Below are positions 41,091 through 41,376 of a stretch of DNA of 41,376 nucleotides, piece by piece. Each line of letters opens with the position of its first letter. Position 1 is the stretch's first letter. A model generated the notes under the pieces. It saw only the letters and a program-made list of their open reading frames with translations. It was not told the origin of the DNA and did no database searches. The DNA is from Betaproteobacteria bacterium. GTDB lineage: Bacteria > Pseudomonadota > Gammaproteobacteria > Burkholderiales > Burkholderiaceae. A program made the translations under genes and the position numbers. The stretch is taken from assembly GCA_013205155.1 (NCBI GenBank), contig JABMMT010000177.1, forward strand, positions 1 through 41,376, read 5' to 3'.

Positions 41091-41376
41091 TTAAAGAATT
41101 GTCTCTAAACGATTAAACTCACTATTCAGTAATTTAGAGTGAAAATTGACGACTGTGTAAGCGGCTTGTGCCAAACCTTCCATTTTTCGCAGTCCGTAGG
41201 CCTCTACTTTTGCCCTATCTTGCTCGCTATCAATCCCTAAAGGAATGTTCGCTTTCTCGATGATAGTCGTAGAATAAATAAACGCTGCATCTAAGTTAAG
41301 CCAGCCGATTAAAGTCTTCAGTCTTGCCGTCTCTGGTATTGATTGGCCATTGATCCATTTTCTCGCCGATTCACGA
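41091..41376 (-). CDS. XRE-type regulator, 3' part (truncated by window edge)
   Basis: 94 residues visible, N-terminus beyond the window. It begins within a helix-turn-helix (ESARKWINGQSIPETARL, then KTLIGWLNLD), like the recognition helix of XRE/cI-type regulators, then a tail (GLRKMEGLAQAAYTVVNFHSKLL). The stop codon lies five bases from the tRNA fragment, suggesting that this gene is the end gene of an integrated element extending to the right. Confidence 0.7.
   Translation of the reverse strand, partial: RESARKWINGQSIPETARLKTLIGWLNLDAAFIYSTTIIEKANIPLGIDSEQDRAKVEAYGLRKMEGLAQAAYTVVNFHSKLLNSEFNRLETIL

Overview
The window looks like a stretch of chromosome from a free-living, low-G+C betaproteobacterium of the Burkholderiaceae, most like freshwater Polynucleobacter. 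This is an inference from gene content and order: the mltG-tmk-holB-tatD operon, msrB-yciB-bolA-ppiC, wrbA-DUF2069-FAD oxidase, a Bug-type solute receptor, AT-rich intergenic DNA and very short gene spacing. No rRNA, CRISPR array, transposase or intact prophage is visible.

Left part (1-5.9 kb): a tRNA-Asp gene with an oddly mismatched acceptor stem, a small unknown gene, an exported two-repeat protein, hydroxypyruvate isomerase and tartronate-semialdehyde reductase (glyoxylate route, without glyoxylate carboligase here), a YqiA-type esterase, an HNH nuclease, a DUF3108 envelope protein and a small potassium-type channel.

Core part (5.9-22.8 kb): a leftward operon mltG-tmk-holB-tatD-ankyrin; ygfZ and a TANGO2-like gene on the other strand, with ygfZ starting 17 bases from mltG; a PaaI thioesterase; then selO, msrB, yciB, bolA and a parvulin; a leftward run of YihY, CBS protein, aroC and an MFS carrier; then wrbA, DUF2069 and a glycolate/D-lactate-type FAD oxidase.

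Accessory part (22.8-31.5 kb): a lysine-rich H1-like protein directly before a PPK2 polyphosphate kinase; a haloacetate-dehalogenase-type hydrolase with its catalytic and halide-pocket residues in place; an exported EF-hand protein; a DUF3313 lipoprotein; a structured intergenic region; an apparently exported methyltransferase; and a phosphonate/phosphite transporter phnD-phnC-phnE-phnE. The transporter has higher G+C in the rows counted, and three 11-base-spaced PhoB-box repeats lie just upstream of phnD. No phosphonate-degrading gene accompanies it.

Right part (31.5-41.4 kb): a ceramidase-like membrane protein just before it, then a CHRD protein, a methyltransferase, a CIA30 protein, a Bug receptor paired with a TauD dioxygenase, htpX followed by an unlisted 49-residue membrane protein, a distant relative of Bacillus spore transglutaminase Tgl with its cysteine kept and its acid/base partners replaced, a GST, a VOC protein and an Ldh2-type dehydrogenase. 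At 41.05 kb the 3' end of a tRNA (tRNA-Arg-like) lies against the end of a truncated XRE regulator, which suggests the window stops just inside an integrated element. A decayed relative of the same tRNA sequence lies at 31.5 kb in the same orientation.

The most novel items are the Tgl-like protein, the PhoB-boxed transporter, the tRNA remnants, the competing hairpins near 26.2 kb, and the pairing of a lysine-rich protein with PPK2.
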